NCBI GenBank assembly: GCA_023213395.1
Contig: CM041465.1
Location: forward strand, 190,347,741 to 190,411,740
Reading direction: 5' to 3'
Source of the DNA: Cycas panzhihuaensis
Taxonomy: Eukaryota; Cycadophyta
DNA length: 64,000 nucleotides
Shown here: positions 36,430-49,469 of the stretch, piece by piece
Layout: every line of letters starts with the position of its first letter
Position numbering within the stretch: position 1 is the first letter of the stretch
Position numbers and translations under genes: made by a program
The notes under the pieces: generated by a model
The model's database searches: none
What the model was told of the DNA's origin: nothing
What the model saw: the letters and a program-made list of their open reading frames with translations, nothing else

Positions 36430-37890
36430 TCCATATTTTTTCCATAGGAATTATCCTTAGGAAAGGGGAATAGCTTGAAAAGTAAAAGATAAGGCAAGAG
36501 ATTTTATAATAGGATTTGGAGTGATTGTCATGCTAAGAATCTCATATAGATGAGAATTTTAATAATAAGGAATATAAAGGAAAAATATGTTAAAGATGGG
36601 GGGATGGAATGGGACTTGAGGTCAAGAAGCATGGGGTGGTTTAAAGGCAATAAGTAACAACATATACAATATATATAATTTAAGAGTAAGACAGTATAGT
36701 TAGGTAATGGTTATGCAATAACTTATGTTAGGAGACCAACAACATGGGGGGATGGGGGGTTAGTATATAAGATATGAGAGATAAGGTATATAAGACAAAT
36801 ATAAAGTATGTAAGGAAGGTATATAAGTAATGAAATATGGGATAAGAGTGATAAGGTGTTGTCTTACTTACAACTCAATTAGTTAACTATAGTAGTTAGC
36901 CATTAATCAATGTTAATAACTAATTTAACATTTAAATATTTGGCAGGAGCTAGCATAATCTACTACGAAAGGAATAAAGACATTTTACAAGTTCAAGGGT
37001 TAAGTGCATATAAGGGTTGTGAGGAATAAAAGTTCAACTAGGGATGATAAGGGGTTAAAATAACATGGATTAAGGATAATATTAAGGGCTTAAACTTATA
37101 AAGAATTTATTTAGGAATGGTAGGCATGATGCAGGAGGAGTACTAAGAGTTTTATATGGCTAGAAGGGAAACATATAGGAGATGCATATGAAGTGGGGTT
37201 GATTATAAGCATCTTATAAGCATTAGAAGGAGAGACATAGGGAAAGGATATGGAGATTTAGGTGTGAAAAGGAAATAGGAGGAGTATAAGATACCAATGA
37301 GATTAGGAGATGATATAGGCATGGGTGTTATGTAGAAAAAATAGAGAGTGAGAGTTAGATGATTGATGGCAATTCTTCATAGACATATATTTAGGAGAGA
37401 AACATTAGACATAAGCAAAACAAAGGATAATTATGAGTTATATTGAGAGTAATACTAGTTAGTCACATGTATAAGGGTTTGATAGGAGCATAAAGTTTGG
37501 GAATGTGATGTATCAATGAATAACTCATATAGGTAAGTGGTAAGGACTAGTGAAATAGATATATAAAAATTACAAAAAATGGTATAATTGATAAAGAGTA
37601 AGTGAGATGGGATCTATAAGCAAGCTTGGGGATTGAGGGGTTTATATGAAACATGTAAAAGATAAGGGCTATGTACTTCTTATGATAGAGGGGTTTTGAT
37701 ATGGGTATATGCAATGGGTATGCAAAGCAGCATATAAGGATTAGTAAGAGTGGTGATAGAGGATATAAACATTATTTATGGGACAATATTAAGGGTGGAC
37801 AAAGAAAAATTAAAGCCTTATACAAGGGATATACATTAGTAGAACTAGGAAATAAAGATAGTGGGGGTTCAAGAAGAAGATGAGGGATAT
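36430..37890. other. Purine-rich stretch of about 1.5 kb
   Basis: The plus strand is strikingly rich in A and G (GGGATAAGAGTGATAAGG-like phrases throughout), with many GGAG, ATAAGG and ATATAAG words. One frame at 37701-37883 plus (MGICNGYAKQHIRISKSGDR at its start) is unrecognised. No terminal repeats or primer-binding site were seen. It may be the interior or LTR of an element too old to place. Confidence 0.45.
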
Positions 37891-39623
37891 TGTGATGCAA
37901 CTTTTTCCTTGTTGGTTTCCTATACAATGAATTATAGTGATAAGAAGACAAGAAGTGAAGGGTCTTGAATAGAACTAGGATTTCACTTATGAAAAGATTA
38001 TAATTAATGGCCTTAAGATATAATTTTATTATAGGATTTTATTTAGTGGAATTTTTTAATGCTACATAATATGGAAGTTCAAGGGAAATAATTCAACTAC
38101 CATGAGAATAGGATTTGAACTCATAATAGTTATTTCATTAAAGTCGATGTGTTTCTCTAATTTCATAGTTACTTCTTCTTTATCCTATTACCATGTAAAC
38201 AACTTCTCACTTAGTTCATGCACCTTAGTTAATTCCTCTTTAATTTGTTCAATGATAAACTCTCCCTCTTTAATAGCTTACTTTTGTGTGTGTTGTGCTT
38301 CTTATTTTACATGCAAGTTTTTCCTTTCTTTGTAAATAATTTTTCTTTTTTTTATAATTATATTCAAATAAATGGTTTATGGCTATCTCCCTCTCTATTA
38401 GACATGATTTGGCCTTGTAAATTTGAATGTAATACTTGATGAAGAATTTTGAGATACTTGTTATGTTTACCACAATAAATATATTTTTCCTTATTAATAA
38501 ATACTTGTGTAATGTATTTTGGTACGACTAATCAACAATAATCTCAATGGCAATGATAGACAACCCCCTAATTATAATACTTGATATAAAAATCTAATAG
38601 GAAAATGTGAAATTTTACCCACAAATATAAAATACAGAATTTTAGGAATGTTTGATAATTAGAAGGATAATATTCTAATAATATTTTAATTTAAATATTT
38701 TGACCAATAACCTTATGAAATTCTATATTTTTTCTATTATTTTTGTATTTGGATATATGAGTTATTGTAGGATTATTCTCTCATTTGGTTGTGTACATGG
38801 TTATGGGATCATTCTTTGATTTGGCCATATGCATAGTGATTAACAAAACACCCCTTCTCTTATATAGGCAAGAAGATGGTAGTAAAAGTACGCTAAGTAC
38901 TGTGGACATTTAGGAGAATGTTGAACATAGGGAAATATAATACTACAAAGATCATAAGTTTGAAATTGAGTGAGGTCCCCATAGAAGACTAATATACACT
39001 ATTTATCTCAGGACAAGTCTTCATGTTGATAATATTCTCCTTATTCCCTTTAGGAACAACCTTTTTTATCATCCTTTATGCTTCAAAATACAAGCCCAAT
39101 CTTATGCCTTCTGCAAATGTATCCAAATCTTTATCTAGCCTTCACTTTGAATTTCAAATCCTAAGATGTTTTCATCTTGTAGTTGGCTTTAAGAGTTCAC
39201 TACCTTGGTGGGTAGGTTTCCTTATAGATTTCAATTTTCCCATGCCTTCATATATTTTAGTGGTCTTACAAGAGTACTAGTAATGCTTAGAGTATTGAAT
39301 TATGTTGAATTATTCAAATACTTTCCAATACCCTTCTTTTATACCTATAGATGATGGCATCTCCAATTTTGCCCTTCATAACAAATTTACACACATATCT
39401 TTAATAGTTTATGTGTTACCTCCTTAGTTGATTTTCTTTCCCTTATTGAGGAATGATTCATTCATTGTACTTCATCTATATATGGTGAAGTAATTTTTTA
39501 TTTGCTTCCATATGATCAAATTTCTTAAGTTAAATATTTTGATTGCAAAGAGGACTATTTGCCTAACATTAATTTTTTAAATTTATCCTTGATGCTCAAA
39601 TCATTTCAAAGTTCATAGGTAGG
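37891..39623 (-). pseudogene. Decayed coding-like remnants, possibly a gag gene
   Basis: On the minus strand, 38300-38190 reads EGEFIIEQIKEELTKVHELS, a charged, coiled-coil-like run. Near 39260-39170 it reads KLKSIRKPTHQGSELLKPTT. Both look like protein-coding sequence rather than noise. No reverse transcriptase or integrase motif, LTR or primer-binding site ties them to an element. A gag or a non-autonomous element is the likeliest source; a decayed host gene is possible. Confidence 0.3.
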
Positions 39624-39628
39624 GTTTG

Positions 39629-39847
39629 TATTACATACTACTATTAAGATTTATAATAAAATAATAATTATTTGAATTAGGTTTAGGTAGGAAAGTTTAT
39701 TTTGTTTGGTAGGTTGCCCATTGGGTAATATAAATATTATTCTATATGGACTTATTTTCATATTTTTATCAAATATTAATTGAACTATTATATTTCTTTA
39801 CTTACTTCTTAGCATGTGCAATCTTTGGTTTTCATTAGTACTCTATA
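39629..39847 (+). repeat. 5' LTR of element D
   Basis: 219 bp, TATTACATAC to CTCTATA; both ends have lost one base of TG/CA by C->T or G->A change. Confidence 0.85.
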
Positions 39848-39849
39848 AG

Positions 39850-39861
39850 TGGTATCAGAGC
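39850..39861 (+). other. Primer-binding site of element D
   Basis: TGGTATCAGAGC, a perfect match to the tRNA-iMet complement, 2 nt after the LTR. Confidence 0.9.
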
Positions 39862-40054
39862 TTCATTTATAGTATCTATAGTAAAATACCTCTCCTTAAT
39901 AGATAAATTTAAGGCTAGATTACTTAGGTAAATCAATCATTATAACTCTGTTATTTCCTATTATGTATTTTCTCTTACTCCTATCATCCTTATCTTTTTT
40001 CCTACCTGACTTGTCCTCTCATTCAATAGTATCTCTATATTAGACACAACATAC

Positions 40055-40365
40055 TGAAGGATGCATGGATCTAGAGAATAAATCACTCACATGCACACAA
40101 TGGTAATGGAGAATGAAAAAGAGATTAAACAAGATATGAGAGCAAGCTTGAAGGTGAGAATGAAAGAATGACTCCCTCCTTGAGATTTCGTCTTTTATTA
40201 TTGAGGGTGAGCATTAGGGTTAGGATTTTCCTGCCTAATGACATAAACCAAAATTACATCTAAATGCATATAAAGTGCATTTCATTAAGAGACTAATGCT
40301 AACAATATATCCTAAGGTCACATAATTAATTTACACAAATGACCTTGATACATTAACCTCTTTGA
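40055..40365 (-). repeat. 3' LTR of element E
   Basis: 311 bp, starting TGAAGGATGC and ending CCTCTTTGA (CA changed to GA). On the minus strand GGATGGGATTC precedes it as a short polypurine tract. Confidence 0.9.
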
Positions 40366-40869
40366 ATCCCATCCTTAATGGTGGAAGGTCATTGTGAGAA
40401 AATCTATTCTATGATGTCTTTATTTGAGTCTTATTATTAGATTGAAATTCTAAATGACACTGTTGTAGGAAAGTCCTCATAGGGAATAAAAACCCACGAA
40501 CTTTCTAAGATCTATAGCACCTTTTATAAATTAAAATGGCTAAGGTGGCTCTTTGATATAGCCTGATAGCCAAGAAGTTTAAATGTGCAGCTTAATCTAC
40601 TGAGTCTCCATATATTATTTGGTCATCCCCTATGCCCTTTTGGGTTTTCATAGGTTTTGATTTTTTGAAACTAGTACAACCCTTATCCTTCCATGCCCAC
40701 ATGGAATTTTCATAAACAGGATATAGCAGAGACTTACTCTTATTCTTTCGCGCCTACAAGGGGTTTTCACAAAGAGAATAGAGTATGATAATCCTATTGC
40801 CATCTTCTTTGATCAGTCGAAGATGGAGGTCCTAAGGCTAAGCTACCTTTAAAACTATTTAAACTTCAC

Positions 40870-42290
40870 CTTTTATAGTTGTTTGGTGAAGATATCAACC
40901 ACTTGATCTTCTATGGGACAATATTCCTATTAAATTATTCTATCATGAATAAGTTCTCTAATCTTGTGGGCTTTCGTACTTATGTATTTGCACCATGCAG
41001 ATTGCTGATTAATTATCCACATGAAGACTCGTAGTACTTGTTTGGGTGATATTCAATGTTTCTAATAATTTTCTCAGCCATATCACCTCCTTACTGGTCT
41101 CAAAAGCATCAATGTATTTAGCTTCGATAGTTGAATCGGCAACTATCTTCTTCTATATGAATCTCTATGATATTGGTGTTATTCCAAGAAATGTTATATA
41201 CGAAGACATAGATCTTCTTGTATCTTTATCTCCTGCAAAGTCTGAGTCTATGTATGCAGAAAGTTTGAAGTCTAAATTAGGTTTATACAATAGACCATAT
41301 TTGTTGGTTATCTTAAGGTATCTCAACACTCACATTGCTGCTTGCCAATGGTTCTACTTAGGATTTGTTATGTAACGGGCAAGAATGCCAATGAAGTGTG
41401 CAATATCTGGCCTTGTATTGGTAGTGTAGATGAGACTACCTACAAGTTTCTTGTAGAGTGTTACGTCTGCCTCCTTAGTATCACCTTCAGTTGAGAGTTT
41501 GGTATTAGGGTCCATAGGTAAAGCCACTGGTTTAGCATCTTCTAATTGAAACTTGGTTAGAAGATCGTTGATGTATTTTTCTTGAGAGAGGAAAATTTTT
41601 TCATTCTTTTGTGTTACTTCAATTCCCAAGTAATATTTCATTAAACTAAGGTCAGACAATTCGAATGTTTTGCCAAGGTTATTTTTCAGCTGGCTTATTA
41701 CCTGTTCATTATTACCTATTACTAGCATGTCATCCACAAAGATTATGAGATAAGTGACATTACCCTTATGGCGCTTGATGAACAATGTTGTATCAATATC
41801 TTAGTAGTTACAAACATCGTATCCAAGTTGCCTCGTTCTTTCAGACAACTTGGAAAACCAAGCACGAGGGGCTTGTTTAAGGCCGTACAAGGACTTTCTG
41901 AGCTTGCAAACCTTATGCTCTTAACCTTCGATCTCATATCCTTCTAGTTGAGCCATGTAAATTTCTTCTTCAAGATCTCCATTAAGAAATACAGTCTTAA
42001 TATCAAGTTGGTGGATTTTCCAACCCTGTTGAGCAGCCAAGGCCATAAGAGTTCTAATTGTAGGCCACTTAGTTGTAGGTGCAAATACTTCAGTGTAGTC
42101 GATGCATTCCCTTTGCATAAATCCTTTAGCTACTAATATCGCCTTATGTTTTTCAAGGGTTCCATCTAATCTATATTTATTTTTGAACACCCATTTATTT
42201 TGAACTACCTTTCTGCCAAGCGGTAGATCAATGAGCTCCCATGTACAGTTCTTGATAAGAGACTGGTACTCTTTATTCATGGCATTTCTC
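40870..42290 (-). pseudogene. Element E reverse transcriptase and RNase H
   Basis: One minus-strand frame runs from about 42280 to 40900 with only a handful of stops. It opens with NKEYQSLIKNCTWELIDLP, passes HQLDIKTVFLNGDLEEEIY and [12 protein letters not shown], and has the intact catalytic box LIIFVDDMLV near 41735. YYLGIEV and LVGSLIYTTNTRPDIAH follow. RNase H reads AYIDSDFAGDKDTRRS near 41240-41195, then ADSTIEAKYI, and ends VVDIFTKQL near 40900. Stops include TAA in a G-Q-E-H context (CAA->TAA). The catalytic Asp pair is kept, so loss is due to stops, not to the active site. Confidence 0.9.
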
Positions 42291-42479
42291 CAAACTATAT
42301 GCTTTACAGCTTCTTCGTATGTTAGGGGCTCTTCATTAAGAGTAAGGTATAGTTCTGTTGGTTTAATCTCACTATATAATGATTCCTACACCCTTGCTCT
42401 ATGGGCACTTCGAGTGTCAATTTTACCCACCTCATCTGGTCGTATGTCCTTATTGAGTTGGCAGGCTTCTCGAGATCCT

Positions 42480-43750
42480 CAAGTTGGGAATGAGGTCCTC
42501 ATTTCCTCAACTTCTTGGTTCTCATCTTGTTTATTAAAATGATTATTTTGTGAGGAGGATGTTGATGTACTTGAGAAAGATAGTCCGTCTACCACTATTT
42601 TACCTTTGTCGACTAAAGGTGGAGAGGATGGTTCTTCTATAATGGCTTTGCCTTTGTTAACTCTGCTATCTTCAAAGGATGGTACTGGATGTACACTCAT
42701 CCATTTAGAGTCACAATTTATATCCTCTGAGGCTCTATTGTCAGCTTCCAATATTTGGAGTAATTTATGTCTGCCCCCTCCCCCCAACTTTTGGAATCTA
42801 AACATCATACTTGATCATATGATTATAATAATATGAGGGTACTTTAGAGTCTAGTTTAAGTAACTAATCCACTATCTCCATAAAAACGACATCTTTGGTA
42901 ACGATGATTTTTTATTATAAAGGTATAAAAACCTTATACCCTTTCTTATCCATAGGTTATCCAACAGAGATGCCTTTAAGTGACCTTGGCTGGAGTTTAT
43001 TTCAATCTGAATCTAGAATATGGGCATAACATGTAGAGCTAAAAATTTTGAAGTAGTGAACAATGAGAGCTTGTCCTAACCATGTTTCATTAAGTGATTG
43101 TACTTCCTTAGATGGGCTAATAACATTGATATAGTAAACCCCATCTAAATAGCTTTTACCCATAGGTAAGTAGGTGCATTTTTGTATATCAACATAGCCT
43201 AAGCCATGTTCATGATTATCATGTTCATGCACTCGGCAACTCCATTTTCCTTGGGGTACCTGCTACTATTATTTGATGCTTAACGCCATTGTCTCGACGG
43301 TAGTTTTAAAACTCATGTGAGGTATATTTGCCACCATTATCAGTTTGAAGATATTTGAACTGATAACTTGACTCTTTTCAGTGAGGGTTTTGAATTCTTT
43401 GAATACACGAAAGGCTTCATCTTTCGTAGAAAAATTACCCATACTTTTCTAGTGAAATCATTAATGAAAGAGATATAATATAACTTACCCTTTAGTGAAG
43501 GAATGGGCATTGGCCCACACAAATCAAAGTATACACATTGTAATAGATGGCTCTATTTCTACTGACTTTTAGAAAATAGTTGTCGATGAGATTTGGTAAT
43601 GATATAAGCTTCACATTTAAAGGGATTAGAGGAGAACTTTAAAAGATTTGAAAGAGTGTTAGAAATATCTCTAAGTCTATCAATGTGAATATGGCCCATG
43701 TGAGCATGACAAATAGTTCCTAGTGATAATGTTGGATGGGTCAAAATGGA
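42480..43750 (-). pseudogene. Element E integrase and linker to reverse transcriptase
   Basis: The zinc-binding part, 43744-43559, has CHAHMGHIHIDRLRDIS (the copia H.RLGH box) and FKCEAYIITKSHR. The core, 43522-43340, reads KLYYISFINDFTRKVWVIFL; the first catalytic Asp (F.DD) has one Asp changed to Asn. 43232-43002 carries the later part (VDIQKCTYLPMGKSYLDGVY). The linker 42808-42479 is Ser-rich (SFSSTSTSSSQNNHFNK) and ends RTSFPT, as in copia polyproteins before reverse transcriptase. Frameshifts separate the blocks. Confidence 0.75.
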
Positions 43751-45364
43751 ATTAAATGTAAATTCTTCATTGGCACAAGGGCTTTAGGCATAATGAGCTT
43801 CAGAAGATGGAGAGTCATTTAGTCAAAAGAGTTTGCTAGATAGATATCTAGTCAAAGCCACTTGATTAGTTAGAGGGTGAATGACCTGGAGAGTATGGTC
43901 ATTTTCAATTACACTCAGATCAAATCCATGAGAGACAAGTGTGGATAAGGAGAGTATGTTTTGTTTGAGATTGGGTATATATAAGACATCAAGCAATATA
44001 AAATCTTCTAGGCTAAGGAGTTTCAAGTGAATGTTACCAATTCCTTCAATAGGTTGTTGTGATTTATCAGCCATGTGAACAACTCCTTGAACATTTGAGT
44101 TAAATGTCTAATGTATACTGCGATTGCACATTATATGTTGAGTTACTCATGTGTCCATGATCCATTGTTTATCGATTGAACCTACATTATTGGTAATCCT
44201 AATAGGGCTTAGCATTGATGAAGGGAATTCACAAGCGATATATCCACATCGATCTTCAAAGTATCTATTTAGTTGGTCAATGGTATTTGATGCTGAAGAT
44301 CCCTCAATTCTTTGAATGTGTGCTTGTACAAAACCTGTACCACTAAAGGATTCTTTACAAGTTTCTTCAACATTATGAGCTCCATGTTTTGGTTGGAACT
44401 TAGCCAACTTATAAGTGGCAATTCTATAGTCTTTTATTAAGTGTCCTTTACGGTTATATGGATCACACATAATAGTTTGATTACCAGTCCCTTAGGAGGT
44501 ACTAGTTTGGCCTGATTGTCTTGCTCTTTATTGAGATGGCCCTTGTCCTTGATACTGTCAAGGTTGTAGCTGAGGGTTTTTTAAACCTTGTGGACAATTT
44601 CCCATGTTTCCTCCTCTTCTTCTTACTCAGTTATTTCCTTTGCCATGAGAGGGACCTTGATTCTCTGTATAACAAACTTCGTGTTCCACCTCAAAGGCTG
44701 CATCTAAAAGAGATTCAGAGGCTATAAAGTTTATATCAAAGCTCTTGTCAAATTCTATGAACTTATTAACAAGTACTTCAAAGTTAAGTGTCTTTAATAT
44801 TCCACTAGATTGAAGACTTCCAAGCAAGTTTTCATAATCAAGAGTATGTAAATATGACTAGATTAAGAATGCCCAAGTGATACATTAGGTCTTAAAATCT
44901 TTATCAATTGCCTGTTTAATTAGTCTAAGGAGATTTATTGTCTCATAAGCTCGTCCCTTTTACATTTTTAATTTGTTTATTTTCAGAACAAGATGAACAA
45001 ATTCTAAATCTGACATGGTATTAAAGTTCTTCTTGAGAACTTCAAGGACCTTCCAAGCTGTATCATGTTGCTCTTTGTTAATCAAGTTGTGCAAGGAGTG
45101 ATTAGTAACCAACAAAATTCCTACATGAATCTTTTCATTATATATCTCCTATTGTAGTTTGGCCACAGCATCTGTAGGAGCTATTGGGGTGGATCCACCG
45201 AAAGAAGGTGTTGTAGTTGTTGCTAGTATATTAGGTGTAAGCTGCAAGCAGGCTCTCCAAAGGCCTTCATACTTTGCAACATTTTTAACTCCAGTGTACC
45301 ATAGATGCCAATTTTCTTTACCTTTTAATATGTAGTTAACATTATGCTTGAATTGATATGACAT
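43751..45364 (-). pseudogene. Element E gag and protease
   Basis: Gag starts with ATG at 45364 on the minus strand: MSYQFKHNVNYILKGKENW, then LWYTGVKNVAKYEGLW, a copia gag N-terminus. The middle holds HDTAWKVLEVLKKNF and LNFEVLVNKFIEFDKSF. The zinc knuckle at 44470-44430 is CDPYNRKGHLIKDYR (C-x3-x.GH-x4-C worn). The protease box near 44155 begins QWIMDT, where WIMDTGAS is expected, and breaks there. 44074-43823 continues with IPNLKQNILSLSTLV, as in copia after the protease. Stops interrupt each block. Confidence 0.8.
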
Positions 45365-47296
45365 GGTGATGATGAAGAAGTAGAAGAGATGATAGAAGTA
45401 TGTGCCACTGATACGTGTGGCTAATACACTTGGTACAACACGGATGTAGAAATAAATTCTATGATGAGAAATAAACAATGATTAAGTTTTTTTTTTCAAT
45501 AATTATGAAAAAATGAATATAAGTAATTATGCAAGAATGAGGTCTAATATAGAGCTGGTAAAGAGTGGTGATGTGTCATGCCACTAACCTCTCACTTATG
45601 TATAAATGTAAGTGAGGTTTCGATGCCTAAGGCTTCTAGTATATAATTAAATCCTTCACCTGCGATACCCACACCTATGCTTAATGATGAAATCCAAGTC
45701 ACAGTGGAGCCCAAGTACTCTCGGTCCTCACCTAGTTTGCCAATGAGTAGCTATATACCTCCTTTGAAGAGTCCAACGGTATTGTATATCCCACGGCTAT
45801 GATGAATATTAGACCAAGTTAATTTTAATCTTGCATTAAGGTTTTCAGTTTTCCTCGGTGGTTATCAGGATTATCCTTAATTAGATGCTGTAGGTATGGT
45901 TAACCTATCTTTCCACCACTATTCCGGTTAAGACCAAACCCAGTATGAAACTCACACCTTCCTTAAGGCTTAGACTTTGGCTAACCTTGGTCTATTTCAA
46001 CCAAGGCGAGTATGTGTACAACTCAAGAATTGGTAGTATAGATCATACAGATGAGATTTCTTTTAGGAATAGTGTAAGATATTTTCGTATAACTAAAAAC
46101 TAAAATAGAAATTTACCAAATGTACTTGTTTGATTTTTGTTCTTACTTTGTTATTGTCGTTGCTTTATGTGATGCTTTATGTTATGTGTGCAATTAGAAA
46201 AATCATGCTAGATTTAGTAAGGGAACCAGATGTTGCTTCTGATCTAAGGTTTCCCTTGCTTTAGTACGATGTTTCCAAATATGTTTTTGGAAGTTCTAAT
46301 ATAAAAGATATAATGAGATAAAAAGTGGATCAACTCGCCACTAAAATGCTAATTTTTCTAAATCCATATGCATGTTATTTTTCCCTATTTTATGATTTTT
46401 TTACAAAATTTATAAATAATGATAAATAGGCATAATTTTTAAAAATTACAAATATGAAGGCCTAAATGATGAAATATGAATTTATGATATAAGGAAAAAG
46501 TGTTTATAATATCATTTCTAATAGAGTTGTAAAGTCAGATTTCTTAAAAGACACAAAAAAAAAAATTATTTAAAAAAACATAAAAGTAAAATCCTACCAG
46601 ATCCACTATCTCAGAATCTAAACCTCAATATATAAAAAGTTACATTTTGACACATACATTAACTTTCCCTTCTACACCATCTCTAAAATATTCTAAAAAT
46701 ATACTAAAAATACCTTTGTAATGTCCTTTGTAGGCATGAGTAGGTAAAATCAGCAACCATGAGAAAACTACATAGATCTCACTAACTAGTGGATGAAATT
46801 TGATGAGATTTATCTTAAACTGATCCTAAGACATATATATACCAGATCCCTTAATAAAACATTTAGATTTTTAGCTAATAATTAAAGGATTTCATTAGGA
46901 ACAGTGCCTTAAATCACTTATCTAAAAATTTTACCCTTTTGTCATAGTTAAAACTCACTATTTCAGGGTGAATTTGAAGTTGCTCTAGATGACAAAAATG
47001 ATCCTTTAGGCAATGATACTTTACATGCCAAATTTCATCAAATTCTAATATAGTCAAATTTTTTAATGAAATTATAGGCCTTTAATGCTTTCGGACATTA
47101 CGCGCTAAAACTTCAAAAACCTGTACTCTTCATATCTGAATTTTTTCACACATATATAAAAAAAGTAACATATATATAATTTTAATCTCTCAAAATGTTA
47201 AAAATGATGAATGCACTCTCAATACTTCACATTGAAGGTGAAGGAGAGGCAAAATAACTCTATGCAAGTGGAATAGAGTGAATAGATCCCCTTCTA
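45365..47296 (-). other. Long leader of element E, about 1.9 kb
   Basis: No coding motif on either strand. It is less AT-rich between 45560 and 46010 than elsewhere (several GGT/ACC phrases). No inner LTRs or target duplication were found, so it is best read as the element's own leader. Confidence 0.5.
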
Positions 47297-47308
47297 GCTC
47301 TGATACCA
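47297..47308 (-). other. Primer-binding site of element E
   Basis: Minus strand TGGTATCAGAGC, perfect match, 2 nt from the LTR. Confidence 0.9.
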
Positions 47309-47310
47309 CA

Positions 47311-47622
47311 TGACGAAAGTATGGATTTAGGGAATAAATCACTCATATGCACACAATAGCAATGGAGAATGAAAAAGAGAGAAAATAAGTTATGAGAGCA
47401 AGCCTGGAGGTGAGAATAAAATAATGACTCCCTTCTTGAGATTTCAGCTTTTATTATTGAGGGTGAGCATTAGGGTTAGAATTTTCCCACCTAATGACAT
47501 GAACCTAAAATAACATCTAAATGCACACAAAGTGCACTTTATTAAGAGACAAATGCTAACAATATATCCTAAGGTCACATAATTAATCTACACAAATGAC
47601 CTTGATACATTAACCTCTTTCA
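47311..47622 (-). repeat. 5' LTR of element E
   Basis: 312 bp, starts TGACGAAAGT and ends CCTCTTTCA, target copy TATAC after it. Confidence 0.9.
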
Positions 47623-47627
47623 TATAC

Positions 47628-48449
47628 TTTTGTAACTTCAACCTTTATCTTTTAGATTTTGTTCATTCTATTATGTTCTAAACCATTGTGTATATTAATA
47701 ATGCCTACTTCTTTGGTTCTCATGTTCCATTAGTTACCAAGAATTATATATCTCACTACTCTTCTTAACTCATGTCATCATCTTCATTCTATCTATTACT
47801 AATATTTTAATTACATTTATAGTCATGCTTTTATTTTAATTAGTCACTAGACCTTTTCATTAGTCCTTAACAGGCATCTGACCATCTTGAAATCCTTGTA
47901 ATCCTATTGTATCCTTCTCTCTAGTTTCCACATGTTATTGTCTACCTTACCTACATACTAGGTTTATTATAGGTCAATATAATAAAAATTTAAACTTATA
48001 GATTGCAAATATTAGGAAAGTTATATTATCATAAAAATATATTCTTACTTTCTAAAATTTAAATATTTTACCACCAAATCACCGTTGTTATCCTAATCCT
48101 TACATTTTACATTAGCATTATACCTTATTAAATGTTTGGTTCCACCCCATTCATTCCATCTCTACATCCATCTTATTCATCCATTATGTGATATCTTCAT
48201 TCTAAGTTTGTCTCACCATAAGCTTACCTCATCCAAGGTTATAGTACAACTAGAGGTTCTTTAATATAGCACATTTATGAATGTAAAATAGAATCTAAAT
48301 TTGAGATACCTAATGAAGAATGAGAGGAAACTAAAATAATCATCATAACACCACTTACAAGCATGATTGAATTTGTAATATAAGCATCTAGCTAAGTTTT
48401 ATATCACATGCTATAAGATATATTTAAAAAATTAATAATTATTATATGT
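47628..48449 (+). other. Leader of element D, resumed after element E
   Basis: Pyrimidine-rich sequence continuing from 40054. No coding motif seen before gag. Confidence 0.5.
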
Positions 48450-49340
48450 GACCATAAAGGGAAGGGACAAATATTAAAGGATGAAGAAGGTAATGGTAGT
48501 AAGTTAAAAGGCCAAATTCTAGAGAAGTACCAAGATTATGTTAACCTAACAAACAACCCTATAAGGAAGTACATGCATAACTGCCAAAATTTAACACTAG
48601 AGGAATAAAAGATGATTGGACTTTTAAGCCTATTTCAATTACTTACAATCAATAAAAGAATATAAAAAATGAATAAATTAGAAAAAATATCCATATAATA
48701 CTTCAACACTAAGTAGAAGACTCGTGAATCCAAGATGTAGGTTCAATAAATAGAGCAATTTTTCTATTTAGTGGAAGCCAAACTAGTAGAACAAGTGCCA
48801 TTAATCACCTTACACATGGATGAAAATACTTGTGACTGGTGGAGAACCTTAGAGCATAGCATATTCTAAAGCTAGTTACTAGCTTGGGTGAGTTTGTCTA
48901 CCTATTCATTAAAAGATTTGAAGATGCAACATTCATAAAGATAATCTATGTAGTAGAGGATATTTTAGTTAAGATACCCATTCAATTGTATGTTGATGGG
49001 CTCATAATACAGATTCAAGTATATGTTAAGACTTTGTGACTTGTCAATCTTAACAAAGACATAATTGGTAAGAATATATAAGGATAAGGATAATTCTCTA
49101 TGGAAGGTAAAAACAAACTCCCACATTCTACTATTTACTTGATATAGCCTACTACATACTAAACCCAATTAACCAATTAGGTAAGTTCGTCAAATAACTA
49201 AAGTAGAACAATAAGAGTTGAGAAGAAAGAGCCTATGTTTTAGATGTGTTGAGAAGTATGGACCTAGGAATAAGCATTAGAAGAATCAACTATATAAAAT
49301 CATCTTAACACCTATACATGAGGATAAAAGGGAAGAAGAG
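48450..49340 (+). pseudogene. Element D gag with zinc knuckle
   Basis: About 48815-48865 reads LHMDENTCDWWRTLEHSI, the WW region of Ty3 gag. Near 49231-49275 it reads LCFRCVEKYGPRNKH, a CCHC zinc knuckle (C-x2-C-x4-G.x-H) whose last part is worn. Reading frames break several times. Gag would pack element RNA into particles. The start codon is not identifiable. Confidence 0.7.
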
Positions 49341-49469
49341 GAAGAAAGTCTAGAAATATTTTAAGAGGACTTTCATAGTCATAAAATGAATATCTCAAAA
49401 ATATTATTCTTGATAATAATTGGTCTCATTAAACTAAACATCTCAAAACTATGGAGCTTTATTAAAAAA

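Larger units (their letters stand above)
40055..47622 (-). mobile_element. Element E: full-length Ty1/copia element
   Basis: A 7.6-kb copia element on the minus strand in the leader of element D. LTRs are 40055-40365 and 47311-47622 (311 and 312 bp), about 12% different by hand comparison. The target duplication is CATAC (40050-40054) and TATAC (47623-47627), one base changed. The primer-binding site is perfect. Gag to RNase H lie in copia order and the frame is unusually well kept. The leader between LTR and gag is long, about 1.9 kb. A solo LTR of the same family lies 3.7 kb to the right. Confidence 0.9.

Noticed and set aside
38102-38439. Overlapping plus-strand frames as membrane proteins
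   Set aside because: Hydrophobic readings arise because the opposite strand is Lys/Glu-rich; the minus-strand reading looks more protein-like.
39850-39861. TGGTATCAGAGC motifs as parts of tRNA genes
   Set aside because: Each stands alone 2 nt from an LTR edge without the rest of a tRNA, as expected for primer-binding sites.
41046-42836. Plus-strand frames opposite element E's reverse transcriptase
   Set aside because: They mirror a well-preserved minus-strand copia frame and have no motifs of their own.
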